A stretch of 64,000 nt of DNA from positions 1-64,000 of the forward strand of contig NZ_CABFVD010000004.1 of assembly GCF_902143515.1 (NCBI RefSeq), written 5' to 3'. The position numbers and the translations under genes are program-made. The stretch comes from Hathewaya massiliensis (GTDB taxonomy: Bacteria > Bacillota > Clostridia > Clostridiales > Clostridiaceae). The notes beneath the pieces are model-generated. The model was not told the DNA's origin. It saw only the letters and a program-made list of their open reading frames with translations, and made no database searches. Below, in pieces: positions 20,443-30,300 of this stretch (position 1 is its first letter; each line of letters opens with the position of its first letter).

Positions 20443-20470
20443 ATTGTAAACTTTTAATTAAATAATGCAA
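20443..20470 (-). promoter_or_regulatory. Promoter of nuclease lipoprotein gene
   Basis: On the minus strand, TTGCAT (20470-20465) and TACAAT (20448-20443) are separated by 16 bp, about 30 bases before the GAGGAGGGAT ribosome site of the gene. Confidence 0.55.
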
Positions 20471-20501
20471 TATTTTCTACATAACTTCCTAAAATATGAC
20501 A

Positions 20502-20536
20502 AAATAAAAAAATAGCCACGACCTAAGCCATGACTA
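20502..20536 (-). terminator. Intrinsic terminator upstream of the nuclease gene
   Basis: On the minus strand a 10-bp stem with three G-U pairs (TAGTCATGGC / GTCGTGGCTA) is followed by seven T. It insulates the nuclease gene from lysis-operon transcription. Confidence 0.8.
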
Positions 20537-20611
20537 CCTTTAGGAGTTATGAAAAAATTTTCTCTACATATATATAGCATGCCCAATATAAAAAGTTTTA
20601 TACAAAAAATT

Positions 20612-20653
20612 AAAAAAAGGTAGCTTCAGTATAAACTGCAACTACCTTTTTAT
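20612..20653. terminator. Bidirectional terminator after the lysis genes
   Basis: Ten-base-pair arms AAAAAGGTAG (20614-20623) and CTACCTTTTT (20642-20651) with a smaller internal stem; T-runs follow on both strands. Confidence 0.75.
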
Positions 20654-20920
20654 TAATGTATATTTTCTTAGTGTATAAAAACCTATATATTTTAAGGGAT
20701 CGTATCTGACAATTTAATTATACCATTAATAGCATATATTGTATGTTCTGTTTATGTCTTATTTTATATCTTATATGATTATTTTAAATTTTGTTCTTTA
20801 ATTCACTAAAACCTTATATTTTAGTTTATATTGAATTGTTCTTAGTTCTTAATAGAAAAGGTTTAGTAAAGTTAAAAAGTCTCCTCTAATCCTTCATTAT
20901 GAGTGCATTATTTTTACTTT
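20654..20920. other. AT-rich region with no recognised gene
   Basis: About 270 bases between the lysis-operon terminator and the endolysin stop. I see no open frame of useful length, no RNA gene and no strong repeat. Confidence 0.5.
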
Positions 20921-21700
20921 TTAATACTTTACATATTTACTATAGATATATCCTCCATGAGGTTTAAAATATATATGAATCCAATCTCCTTCTTGTCTAA
21001 ATAGATTAACTTTTGCCCCATTAGCTAATGTTCCTAATATTTTACTAGAAGTTGATTTTCCTTCTCTAACATTTACACCAGATGGAGTATTTATATATCC
21101 TACTTTACCGTCTAGGTTAATCCAATCATTATTAGTAGTAGGCTTAATAGTATTATTAGTAACTGCTACATTAGAAGTTGTTCCTAGCACGCCATTTACT
21201 ATAGCTTTAGCTATTCCACTCATGCCGTACTTATTTAGTATTGCAACATCTTTTGGTGAATCTATAAAGCATACTTCTATATATATTGTTTTAGCTTTAG
21301 TTCTTTTGGTTAAAGCTAAGTTTTGGTCTTTAATCCCCCTATTCCTAAATCCTAATTTATTTAATTCCTTTAGAACTCTATCTGCTTCAACTAAATACTT
21401 TCCACCATAAGTATAAATCTCTGAACCATTACCACCAGAACATTTATTAAAGTGAATTACTATGTTTAAATCTGCATTTACTGAATTGCATAAAGCTACT
21501 TGTTTATTTAAACTATCAGTTAAGCTATTAGCATGATCCACTCTGCACATATTAGCCTTATGTCCTCTGCTTTTTAATTCTTTATCTATTTCTATTCCTA
21601 ATTCTCTAGTTAATACTTCTTCTTTTAATCCATTAATTCCTCGTGCTCCTATATCTCCACCTGTTAAAGTGTGTCCTGTATTTATATTAAATGTACTCAT
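20921..21700 (-). CDS. Endolysin: N-acetylmuramoyl-L-alanine amidase with SH3 domain
   Basis: Cuts the amide bond between muramic acid and the stem peptide to release progeny. The N-terminal Amidase_3 domain (about 1-175) starts FNINTGHTLTGGDIGARG; its zinc site would use the His of NTGHT, the Glu of LTRELGIEIDKEL-type segment, and VIHFNKCSGGNGSE with another His, and TIYIEVCFIDSPKDV contains the catalytic Glu. A C-terminal SH3_3 wall-binding domain (about 195-259) has GYINTPSGVNVREGKSTSSK. It is 39 bp downstream of the holin gene. Confidence 0.94.
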   Translation of the reverse strand: MSTFNINTGHTLTGGDIGARGINGLKEEVLTRELGIEIDKELKSRGHKANMCRVDHANSLTDSLNKQVALCNSVNADLNIVIHFNKCSGGNGSEIYTYGGKYLVEADRVLKELNKLGFRNRGIKDQNLALTKRTKAKTIYIEVCFIDSPKDVAILNKYGMSGIAKAIVNGVLGTTSNVAVTNNTIKPTTNNDWINLDGKVGYINTPSGVNVREGKSTSSKILGTLANGAKVNLFRQEGDWIHIYFKPHGGYIYSKYVKY

Positions 21701-21739
21701 AAAATACCTCCTAAAAATTTAATTTAAAAAAGAACAGAA

Positions 21740-22162
21740 CTATTTGCTCTGCTCTTTAATCTCTTTCTTGTTTCCTTCTTTTAACTGTGCTAATGCTTCT
21801 GTTATTTTCTTAGGTACTGGTACTCCTAAACATGCACAATTTTCAAGAATAGAAATACCCTCATTTGCTATGTAAAAATAACAAACAAGGGTACGGAAAA
21901 CCCAATTACCAGTATTAAGTAGCCTATCTAAACAAACTGCCACTATGAGAACTACTAATATAACTGTTTTCTTAAGAAGTCCTTTAAAACCTATATTGCT
22001 AGATAATGTTTTGTTGCTTAATGCTATTAAAACACCCATTATATAATCTAGCACCATAAATATTATCAATATCTGCAATGCTAAATCCCAACTTCCGAAC
22101 AGAGCAGTAAACAATGTTCCAGATCCCGCTATAATGCCATTAAAAATATTTTCTTTATTCAT
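21740..22162 (-). CDS. Phage holin (toxin secretion/phage lysis holin family)
   Basis: Forms membrane lesions that let the endolysin reach the wall. 140 residues with three to four hydrophobic segments (about 8-30, 33-50, 65-85, 88-105) and the family sequence LALQILIIFMVLDYIMGVLIAL, then GFKGLLKKTVILVVLIVAVCLDRLL; the charged C-terminal tail (LAQLKEGNKKEIKEQSK) is typical. The clostridial toxin-release protein TcdE belongs to the same family. The next gene is the endolysin. Confidence 0.92.
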   Translation of the reverse strand: MNKENIFNGIIAGSGTLFTALFGSWDLALQILIIFMVLDYIMGVLIALSNKTLSSNIGFKGLLKKTVILVVLIVAVCLDRLLNTGNWVFRTLVCYFYIANEGISILENCACLGVPVPKKITEALAQLKEGNKKEIKEQSK

Positions 22163-22180
22163 ATTACACCTTCCTCGTAT

Positions 22181-22242
22181 AAAATCTAAAAGGCAATAAA
22201 AAAAGACTTATTAGAAGTCCTATCTATTGCCTTTTAGATTTT
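22181..22242. repeat. 18-bp inverted repeat enclosing a smaller terminator-like hairpin
   Basis: Arms 22181-22198 and 22225-22242 are perfectly complementary; between them on the minus strand lies GACTT-AAGTC followed by seven T. The outer stem would sequester the T-run. It sits between the XkdX-type gene and the holin, so it may set lysis gene expression. Confidence 0.65.
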
Positions 22243-22394
22243 TATTTACTTTCTATCATGCCTATTTCTACAAGTACTTCTCCTACACATTCCCTAAGAT
22301 TTAGTAAGGCTGGTACCTGGTCATAAGTATAAACTCCATTCATTATAAGAGTTATCCAAACCTTAGTGCAACCACTTTCTTTATTAAATTTCAT
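22242..22394 (-). CDS. XkdX family small protein
   Basis: A 50-residue protein commonly found between tail fibre and lysis genes of Firmicute phages; function unknown. The frame opens further upstream, but ATG 22394 is preceded by AGGAGGT at good spacing, so MKFNKESGCTKVWITLIMNG is the true N-terminus. VKIWI/VKVWITLI followed by a Y-x-V motif and a Leu-rich tail is the family pattern. Confidence 0.7.
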   Translation of the reverse strand: MKFNKESGCTKVWITLIMNGVYTYDQVPALLNLRECVGEVLVEIGMIESK

Positions 22395-22451
22395 ATTGAA
22401 AAACCTCCTAATTATTTTATTTATAATTTTAAGCATAAAAAATACACCTCA

Positions 22452-22772
22452 CTATTTAGGTGTTATGCCTTGCATCATAATTAAGTTCATTAACTCTGCA
22501 TTAGATTGCTCTAGTGCATTAACTCTTTTCTCTAACTCACTGTTTCCTTCTAATTTAGGCATATCTTCATATTTATAATAAACCCCTTTTCCCTCTTCAA
22601 AATATAGTATCCCTTGTTTTCCTTGTATATTTTGAGGCTCTGGAATGCTGTTTACTAATATACCATTTTGTCTTAATTCTTCTTCTGTTTGACCTAGACC
22701 GTGAATTTCATCAAATGGCATATAGTGAATAAATTCTACTTTGCCCACTTTATTACATTGTAAAAATATCAT
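22452..22772 (-). CDS. Tail-fibre-associated coiled-coil protein
   Basis: 106 residues, no specific domain recognised. The C-terminal third (EGNSELEKRVNALEQSNAELMNLIMMQ) is a heptad-rich coiled coil, as in small tail proteins that sit just after the receptor-binding gene in clostridial and bacillar phages. It follows the putative receptor-binding gene by 12 bp. Confidence 0.65.
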   Translation of the reverse strand: MIFLQCNKVGKVEFIHYMPFDEIHGLGQTEEELRQNGILVNSIPEPQNIQGKQGILYFEEGKGVYYKYEDMPKLEGNSELEKRVNALEQSNAELMNLIMMQGITPK

Positions 22773-22784
22773 TAAACTATCCTC

Positions 22785-23912
22785 CTATTTAAAATTTTGT
22801 GGGAATGCTGTTGGATACCCTGCAAAATCTCCATATATCCTATTATTATATGTTGTGCTTAAACCATTTATTTTTATTTTTTTTGTCTTATTATCTTCGT
22901 AAACCCATATACTTTTTTCAGAGTCTACAAAATGTATTTTACTATGATTCCAATACTCTATCTCATAACTTCTTGACCAATATAGAGTTGATAGTGTTTT
23001 GTTGCAACAGTTTACATATCTATTATAGTCAATATAATATACATAATCCCCTACTACCTCTACTACCCATTTAGCTGAGAGACTTGGAATAGAATTAAAT
23101 TCTAAATCCTTAAATATATTTCTTCTTCCTAATTCCTTAAGTGTTCCTCTTTCATATACTATTAAGTCTAATTTATATCTTTCAGCAGGATCTAAGCTAT
23201 AGTTGTAATATCGTATTTGTTCAGCAAAATAAATATGTTCATCTGTTATCCCAACAAGAGTGCCTCCAATGCCAAGTGAACGTTGTGAAACTTTTAGACC
23301 TATGTTGTTATACACATAAAGAATAGCTTCATTATCTTGAAATATTACATCTCCATTTTTTTGTGGAAACAATTTCGTTTTATTTAATCCTATCCCATCT
23401 ATGCTTGTTACATATTGTAAATCATTTTTATTATAAAGTTCTAAGGATGTAAATTTCTTTGTACTATTAATAAAAAAGTTTGCCCCTTTATCTGGAACTG
23501 CGATAAGATTGATTGATGGAACATCACCTGTTGATAAATCCTTTGTACAAACAATACCATCTTGTTTTGATATTTTTGATATACGAGAATTAGCACCAGA
23601 AATTGAAGACCCATGAGTTATATAAAAATACTTCCCATCACCTTGTCCAAAGTTAATATTACTAAACACATCAATTTTTACTTCAAAACTTTTTAATATG
23701 TTTAAATTATAATCAGCTATCCTTAAATAATATTTATTATCTTGCTGTTCCATAAAGACTACACCTTTTTCAAAGTAACTCATTAATTCCTTCCAAGTCC
23801 CACTTATCTTTACTTTTGGCATAACTCCTTTCTTCCACACACCATTAACCTTTTGCCACACATTTTTAACCTGTTTCCAGGTTCCATTAGCTTTGATCCA
23901 CGTTGCTTTCAT
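22785..23912 (-). CDS. Putative tail fibre / receptor-binding protein
   Basis: 375 residues. The N-terminus has three short Trp repeats (ATWIKANGTWKQVKNVWQKVNGVWKK) found in phage tail appendage proteins as attachment segments. The rest reads as a series of beta-strand repeats (for example NDLQYVTSIDGIGLNKTKLFPQKNGDVIFQDNE, VVEVVGDYVYYIDYNRYV), compatible with a beta-propeller. Position after the tail-tip genes and before the holin supports a host-recognition role; no enzymatic motif seen. Confidence 0.6.
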   Translation of the reverse strand: MKATWIKANGTWKQVKNVWQKVNGVWKKGVMPKVKISGTWKELMSYFEKGVVFMEQQDNKYYLRIADYNLNILKSFEVKIDVFSNINFGQGDGKYFYITHGSSISGANSRISKISKQDGIVCTKDLSTGDVPSINLIAVPDKGANFFINSTKKFTSLELYNKNDLQYVTSIDGIGLNKTKLFPQKNGDVIFQDNEAILYVYNNIGLKVSQRSLGIGGTLVGITDEHIYFAEQIRYYNYSLDPAERYKLDLIVYERGTLKELGRRNIFKDLEFNSIPSLSAKWVVEVVGDYVYYIDYNRYVNCCNKTLSTLYWSRSYEIEYWNHSKIHFVDSEKSIWVYEDNKTKKIKINGLSTTYNNRIYGDFAGYPTAFPQNFK

Positions 23913-23924
23913 TGTTCTTCACCT

Positions 23925-24266
23925 CTATTCATACTGGAAATAGATGTCCCCATCTACCCCACCAGTGGGTTCCGTTGTCCCAAAAGTTATTTTCCTATGG
24001 TTTTCTACCTTACCAGTATGAGCTGTCAGATTATTACTAAGGTTTTTTACGTCTTCGGAAGCTGCCTTATTAGACATTTCTTTATCTAAGCTTTCAACAG
24101 CATTTTCAATGTTATTCATTACATCAGCTTCCACCTTAGTACCAGTCTGTATAACTTGTCCAAAAGCGGGTACGAGTGTTAAGGTGCCATCAATATTATC
24201 TTGTTTCTTAAAAGTTCTGGGTTTCTCAAATACACCATTTTTCCATACTGTTTTTTTATATGCCAT
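23925..24266 (-). CDS. Tail tip / fibre accessory protein
   Basis: 113 residues from ATG 24266, chosen because GGAGGACT lies just upstream and the ATG overlaps the previous stop (TAATG). N-terminal segment MAYKKTVWKNGVFEKPRTFKKQDN, then a helical centre, then a glycine-rich end GTTEPTGGVDGDIYFQYE, a pattern common at the end of phage fibre proteins. Function not known. Confidence 0.55.
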   Translation of the reverse strand: MAYKKTVWKNGVFEKPRTFKKQDNIDGTLTLVPAFGQVIQTGTKVEADVMNNIENAVESLDKEMSNKAASEDVKNLSNNLTAHTGKVENHRKITFGTTEPTGGVDGDIYFQYE

Positions 24267-24667
24267 TATATAAAGTCCTCCTCTCCACAAGTAAAGTTAC
24301 CACAATACCTTTCATATTTTACATTAGGAATTAAAAATTCATATAGTAATTTTAAGTTTATTTCCAACCTATTAGCATCCACATAATTGAAAGAATGACC
24401 TACAACCCAGCTAAGGGTATTTTGCCACCCTGGTGGCTTATAGTAAAAACCTAACTTATCAATATTCCTTTCAATTCTTGATAGACTGCTAGCGAACTCT
24501 ATAGAAGCATAGGTTCTATTGGTAATTGTACTTTCTAAAGATACTGTCTGTTTTAATAGTTGCTCTAATAGATTTTTAACTTCTAAAGTATTATTCTCAA
24601 CTCTATTTAAATCCTCTGGATTATAATAATTAGTTGGAGTCCAATCTGTTTTAGGTTGTATCCACAT
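24266..24667 (-). CDS. Phage tail-tip structural protein, unknown
   Basis: 133 residues from ATG 24667, which overlaps the stop of the preceding gene (TGATG). It begins WIQPKTDWTPTNYYNPEDLNRVENN, a motif seen in the small baseplate-type proteins next to phage side-tail proteins in Firmicutes. No enzymatic residues seen. Coupled translation with both neighbours indicates a stoichiometric structural role. Confidence 0.55.
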   Translation of the reverse strand: MWIQPKTDWTPTNYYNPEDLNRVENNTLEVKNLLEQLLKQTVSLESTITNRTYASIEFASSLSRIERNIDKLGFYYKPPGWQNTLSWVVGHSFNYVDANRLEINLKLLYEFLIPNVKYERYCGNFTCGEEDFI

Positions 24668-26733
24668 CAAATTACCCCCTTTGCTTCTGTTTTACCACTT
24701 AAATAGCCTTCATAATTAAGTTCTTGTTTAATTATATTTGCAGTATTATTAGTACCATAGCCATTTTCTATAGATACTTTATCAGTTAGATTTAATGCCG
24801 GGTTACCTCTCCAATCCACTTTAAATGTAGCCCTACTGGTATTTTCTTTTAGTAACCATTCTGCTACATTCTTAGCATCATTTTGTGTGTTTATTAAACT
24901 ATTTTCTAACTTAAGAATAGCTCCTTCTTTTATATCATTATTTACTGCAATGTAAGTTGCTTTATTTTCTAAATCCACTGGATAATAGGTAACTTCAACT
25001 GCTTTAACAGCTTGACCCAATTCTATTTGTGGTTCTTTATACGTATTATCAAAGGTTATATTATCTACTGGTAAGTCAAAACCAAATTCAACTATCCTTG
25101 CTCTTCTAATTCCTTTACACCACTTCTTAATTACTATTTCAATTTTTCTGCAGTTCTCCAACAAATTATTTTCATAGAAGAATCTAGATTTATTGTTTAC
25201 TATAGTTTCATTAATCTTTATGGATCCATCTGCAGCATAAACTTTTAAATCAAACTCTGAAGCATATTCATTGTTCAATGTATCAAAGATTATCTCAAAG
25301 TTTTTACTGTTGTGGTCTTTAGATAGCTTTATTTCTAATTTTAAAGGTGTTGTAAACACACCTTCCATATTGCATAAATCACTACTCCACCACCCAACCT
25401 CATAACCTTTCATATCTTCAATAGGAATATTAAAACTACCATCCAATTTAAATCTATCTTTTTCAAATGTAGCAATATTAAAACTAGGCTCTAAGATATT
25501 ATTTATTACCTGGTCTTTACTGCTTATAAAATCTTGACTTGTAACATTTATAGAATCAATTACTGTCTTAGCACTTATTAGCTGTTTCATGTGAAATATG
25601 CCTAAGTTATCTGCATAAGCTACACACATTCCGGATATAGCTATCAATTGCAATAGACTTCTATAGCTCATTTTATTGTGTAAAGCCTTGGTTTTTATAA
25701 GTTTTAAATTATTACTTAATGTATAATTTTCTATACTGCTCGCCCTCATAACCTCTACTGCTAGGTCATAGAGTGTAATATCTCTTATAGAAGTATTTTC
25801 AACTTCTGTGTTAGATAAAGAGTCTAAAATATCCCTAGCAGTAAATGTAGTTGTGAGGGTTCCTTCATCAGATTGCCATTGCTTCAAGTAGTATTTCCCT
25901 ATAGGTATATATTCAATGGTTTCATTCTCTAACATAACACCCATGTCTACAAAACATTCCTGACCTTCTTTAAGGAAGTTGTAAAAACCTTGTGGATTAA
26001 GTACATTAAATTCCCTGTTAGAGTTGTCTACTGTAAATTTTAATTCGTCACTTGGTAGTGTACTGCTAGTTGTGTTAATCTCCTGAAGAACATTCAGTTT
26101 GATTAAATTGCTATCTGTATACTCTTTAATTATCCCAAAGTCTACCTCTGTAACTTTCACTCTTCTAATTCCTTTACACCACTTTTTAATGGTTATTACT
26201 ATTCTTTTATAATTAGATAGTTGGCTTATATAGATATACCTGGAATCAGTATTATCTACTATAGAATCATGCTTAATTAATCCTGTAGCTCCATATACAT
26301 CTATATCAAAATTAGTAGCATATTCATTATTCAAAATATCAAAGTATAGGGTTAATCCAGCGGAAGAATGTTCCTTGCTGAAGTTAAACTCTAATGCCTG
26401 GTATGGGTTAAATAATCCATCTTTATCGCATAAAACATCACTCCACCACCCTAACTCTGCATTTAGCATTTCATTAGGCTTAGGTGGAATAATAAAAGAA
26501 CCATCTAGTTTTAGATAGTCCTTTTCAAATACAGCATATTTATTACTCATAGCTCTTATTTTATTTGTTAGCTGGTCTTTTCTGCTTATTATACATTCAC
26601 TACTTACTGTTTTAGTATTATCCTTAAATGCAGTTAGATCTAAAATTTCAAATCTCACTTTTGCCTTACACATTCTTTCAGGTGCATAAACTGCTTTTTT
26701 AAACTCTTTACTAACTGTTATAAATTTACACAC
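24667..26733 (-). CDS. Tail protein with internally duplicated domain
   Basis: 688 residues; probable tail-associated (Tal-like) protein between the distal tail gene and fibre genes. Two segments of about 150 residues (roughly 50-198 and 402-550) are homologous: each has FEKD..KLDGSF.IP, a Gly-Trp-Trp motif, LNNEYA..FD..VYGA and ends with IKKWCKGIRR. The middle region (200-400) has the phage tail pattern LNVLQEINTTSSTLPSDELKFTVDN and TTFTARDILDSL. GTG start follows the previous TAG stop directly; AAAGGTAGG is the ribosome site. Confidence 0.75.
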   Translation of the reverse strand: MCKFITVSKEFKKAVYAPERMCKAKVRFEILDLTAFKDNTKTVSSECIISRKDQLTNKIRAMSNKYAVFEKDYLKLDGSFIIPPKPNEMLNAELGWWSDVLCDKDGLFNPYQALEFNFSKEHSSAGLTLYFDILNNEYATNFDIDVYGATGLIKHDSIVDNTDSRYIYISQLSNYKRIVITIKKWCKGIRRVKVTEVDFGIIKEYTDSNLIKLNVLQEINTTSSTLPSDELKFTVDNSNREFNVLNPQGFYNFLKEGQECFVDMGVMLENETIEYIPIGKYYLKQWQSDEGTLTTTFTARDILDSLSNTEVENTSIRDITLYDLAVEVMRASSIENYTLSNNLKLIKTKALHNKMSYRSLLQLIAISGMCVAYADNLGIFHMKQLISAKTVIDSINVTSQDFISSKDQVINNILEPSFNIATFEKDRFKLDGSFNIPIEDMKGYEVGWWSSDLCNMEGVFTTPLKLEIKLSKDHNSKNFEIIFDTLNNEYASEFDLKVYAADGSIKINETIVNNKSRFFYENNLLENCRKIEIVIKKWCKGIRRARIVEFGFDLPVDNITFDNTYKEPQIELGQAVKAVEVTYYPVDLENKATYIAVNNDIKEGAILKLENSLINTQNDAKNVAEWLLKENTSRATFKVDWRGNPALNLTDKVSIENGYGTNNTANIIKQELNYEGYLSGKTEAKGVI

Positions 26734-27078
26734 CTACCTTTCAATTAAATTAAACTTAACATCTTTATAGTATATTTGACCATTTATAAATCCTAGCATT
26801 CCTATATTTCTGTCACCACAATAAAAAACTCCTGTTCTTGTACTATTGTCTTGAGGATCTACATAAGTAACATTGAAAAATACAGGCGAAACTAATTTTA
26901 GTATTTTGCTTACTTCTTCTTTAGATAAGTTTTTCAAAGCTAATTCTAACTTTCTTTTAGTTGCTATCCTCTCAATTATCATACTCCCTCTAGCATTTCT
27001 TTCAGCTTTAGAAATATCCATTATACCTACTTGAAAATCAGTTGGAGCAGGAAGCTCTACTCCATTTATGCTTATCAT
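26734..27078 (-). CDS. Distal tail-type phage protein
   Basis: 114 residues starting MISINGVELPAPTDFQVGIMDIS; the pattern (ING-ELP-P-.. then GVFYCGDRN, YKDVKFNLIER) is that of small beta-rich proteins encoded between the tape measure and the tail-tip protein in Clostridium phages (DUF6711-like; my recall). It likely forms part of the distal tail ring. Stop and next start abut. Confidence 0.6.
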   Translation of the reverse strand: MISINGVELPAPTDFQVGIMDISKAERNARGSMIIERIATKRKLELALKNLSKEEVSKILKLVSPVFFNVTYVDPQDNSTRTGVFYCGDRNIGMLGFINGQIYYKDVKFNLIER

Positions 27079-27143
27079 GACTACCCGCCCCTTTCTTAGT
27101 TAGATAATTCAAATCTTAATGCCCTTTCAATTCACCCACCTCA

Positions 27144-27359
27144 TTAATAAGTGCAACTGCACCATTCCCCATTAACATCTTCACATATTAGCTCAGCTTC
27201 TAAATCATAATAATAGTCTTTATCGCGGCCGTCTGATTCTGCTTCTTTTTTAAAATGTTCCTTTGCTATTTCAATCGCCTTATTTTTATCTTTGGCAATA
27301 ACAAAACATTTTATATATGTTTCACCACAATAACCATTAGTTACTTCCCATAATTTCAT
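27144..27359 (-). CDS. Small hypothetical protein in tail module
   Basis: 71 residues, acidic, with MKLWEVTNGYCGETYIKCFVIA then KAIEIAKEHFKKEAES and four cysteines; the layout beta-strand, AKD-x-x-x-A-x-x-x-A helix, is typical of small phage proteins of unknown function. It is inserted between the tape measure and distal tail genes. Confidence 0.5.
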   Translation of the reverse strand: MKLWEVTNGYCGETYIKCFVIAKDKNKAIEIAKEHFKKEAESDGRDKDYYYDLEAELICEDVNGEWCSCTY

Positions 27360-27385
27360 TGTTTATTTTCCCTCCAATTCTTTAT

Positions 27386-30300
27386 CTATGTCGTTTTAAT
27401 TATTAAATTGTTACCTATTCTTTGGTTTTCTTTGTCTGTATAATTTTTTATTAGCCTTGCAAATGTAACACCATCAAGCTGCATTACCATATCGCCAATA
27501 TTTTCATCACTTGAATTATTACCCTGATTAAATTGCATAGCAGCTATTATTGCATTAGCTACTGAAGCAGATATTTTATCCATCCATTCAGTATTGTTTT
27601 CAAGTGGAACAACAGCTTCTTTACCTGCTTCACCTACCATTGATAATGTAGGTTGATTTATAACTCCACCTTTCGCTAGCATAGGTATTTTAGGAATGTT
27701 AATTCCCTTACCACCTATTACGGGAACCCAATCAGGAAGGCTTATTTGGTTAAGTCCTCCTATAGCTCCATTGATTAATCCTATTACACCATTCAGCGGT
27801 GCTTTTGCTAAGGCTTCAAGACCACTGAATACACTACCAAAAATATCTCTTACCCCATTCCAAGCTCGTTCCCAATTTCCAGTGAACACTCCTTTAACAA
27901 ACTCCACAATACCATTGAAAACTCCCTTAATAGAGCCCCATATATCCTTTATAATACTATACAATCCATTAAATACAGATTTACATGTATCTTTTATTCC
28001 ATTCCATGCTGTACTTGCTATTATACTAATTCCATTCCAAGTACTAGCAAAGAAATCTTTTATAGCACCCCATATACCTGTGGCAATGTTCTTTATAGAA
28101 TTCCATGTATCTTCTAAAAACTTCTTAATACCACTCCATATATTAATTACTAAATCCTTTAGCCCATTCCATATGCCTACTAAAAACTCTTTAAGGCTAT
28201 TCCAAACTGTAGTAGTAGTTTGTTTAATGGAGTTCCACGTTTCTTCAAAGAATTTCTTAACACTATTCCAAATAGTGCTAGCTATATCTTTTATAGAGTT
28301 CCATATTTGAACAAAGAAATTCTTTATAGAATTCCAAACATCCATACTATTTTGTTTTATACTGTTCCATGTGTCTATAAAGAATTGTTTAATAGCATTC
28401 CATATGTTACTAGCTGTATCTTTAATGCTCTGCCATGTATTTATGAAGAATTCTTTTATTGCAGTCCATATTTCAAGTGCTTTTTGTTTTATTGTGTCCC
28501 ATGTTTTTAAAAGAAAAGCTTTTATTTCATCCCAATTTTTATATAAAAGAATACCTATAGCTATTACTGCTCCTATAGCTACAACTGCTATTCCGAAGGA
28601 ACTAGTTAAGAATGTTATAGCCACTTTAAAAGCTCCAGCAACTCCAGTAGCAATTGCCATTACTCCCGACCAAATACCTGTAGCTATAGCACCAGCTTGA
28701 GTTGCAAGCGTAACTAATCCAAATGATGTTGCCATACTTCCAAGAATTATTATTATAGTTTCCAAAACTGGCTTACCATCACCAAGCAACCAACCTATAA
28801 ATGTGCTGAATTTATCTAACAAGTCTCCAATACAGTCCATAACCTTTGCGATAGCTGGAGCTATATTATCTATAAACCAATTTACAAAGGGTACTACAAA
28901 TTCAGTATAAATATAACCTGCTAATTCAAGTACCTTAGCACCTAACTTTACAAGACCCTCAAATAGATGTTTACCCCCATTATCCCAAACGTAAATAAGT
29001 TTTTGGGATAAATTTTCTAATACATCTGTAGTAGATTTTAAAACTTTCATAAACATATTAGCTAAAGGAGTTCCAATTTGGCCCCATACTTCTCTAAATG
29101 AATCTCCTACTTTCTTTACTAAAGTTAATAGGTTTAAAAATGCATTAGATAACCCCTGTATTATTTTAGTTCCAATATCACCACTATTCCATGCAGTGGC
29201 AAATGTGCTTGCTATATCCCCAATAATATTGAATATATTTTGAAGTATCTGCAATATAACAGTTAGTATCTTTTCGCCAGTGCCATTAGTCCAAACAGTA
29301 AGCATACTCTTGCCTATACTACCTAATAGATCTAATATACTATGCAATGCATATTTAATACTCGCAATAGTGGCTTGCCCTTCTTTTGCCCATGCATTTT
29401 TAAAAGGTTGAAATATAGAAGAGAGAACTGCTTTAAGCTTGTTTATAATATTTTCTATAGCTTTTCCTGCAGCACTTGCCGGACTTACATCGATATCAGG
29501 CATTACCATAGGTGGCATACCAGAACTATCGGAATCTCCTGTGTCTTTTTTACCTTTGTCTAGGTCTAATTGATTTATCTCATCAAATCCCATCAAAGCA
29601 CCTTTCATTTCTTCCATATCTTTAGCTGCTTTTTTGGTGTCTGCTCCTGCCTTTTTAGCACTTTTCCCATATGCCCCCATAGCTGCCTTTGCATTATTTA
29701 AACCTTTAGCAGCATTAAAACTTTGTTTATATGTTTTGCCAAATATAGCACTTATAAAAGTAGCTATATAAGCAGTAACTGTAGATAATGCCCTCATTAA
29801 AGCATTTATCGCTGGTAGTACGGCTTGATATATAGGCATAAATGCTACCATTAAATTAGTCCTAATTTGATTTAAAGAATACACAAATTGCCTATTTGTC
29901 ATAAGTGCAGATCCTGTATGAGAAATTAATCCTCTTAAAGCCTTATATATAACCCCCATCACAAATACCTGTCTTAGAACCCTACCAAAACTTCTAGATA
30001 TCATATTTCCCATACCTAAAAAGTTTCTCCCTGTATTTGTGCTTTCATGTCCTAAATGTTTAAGTGTGTTATTAATACCACCTGCCCCAGCTTTAATTGA
30101 ACTTGAAATCTTATTTTTTATACGACTAAAGATAGAGCTTCCTTCTTCTGCTTTTGATGATGAACTCTTTGCAACACTTCCTAGTTCATCTAATTTCTTT
30201 TCAAGTGCATCTATTGTAAATGTAGTTTTATTAGAAGTTGAACTAAATTTATTCAAAGCCTCTTCTGCTTTGCTAAGTTCAACTTCTAACTTTTTAATTG

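Noticed and set aside
27890-28520. Regular repeats suggesting a CRISPR array
   Set aside because: The repeats are imperfect, of 99 bp, in frame and fully inside the tape measure coding sequence; no unique spacers or cas genes.
27696-28700. Long plus-strand open frames opposite the tape measure gene
   Set aside because: They arise from the tandem Trp-rich repeats of the tape measure; they have no ribosome sites and low-complexity repeats.
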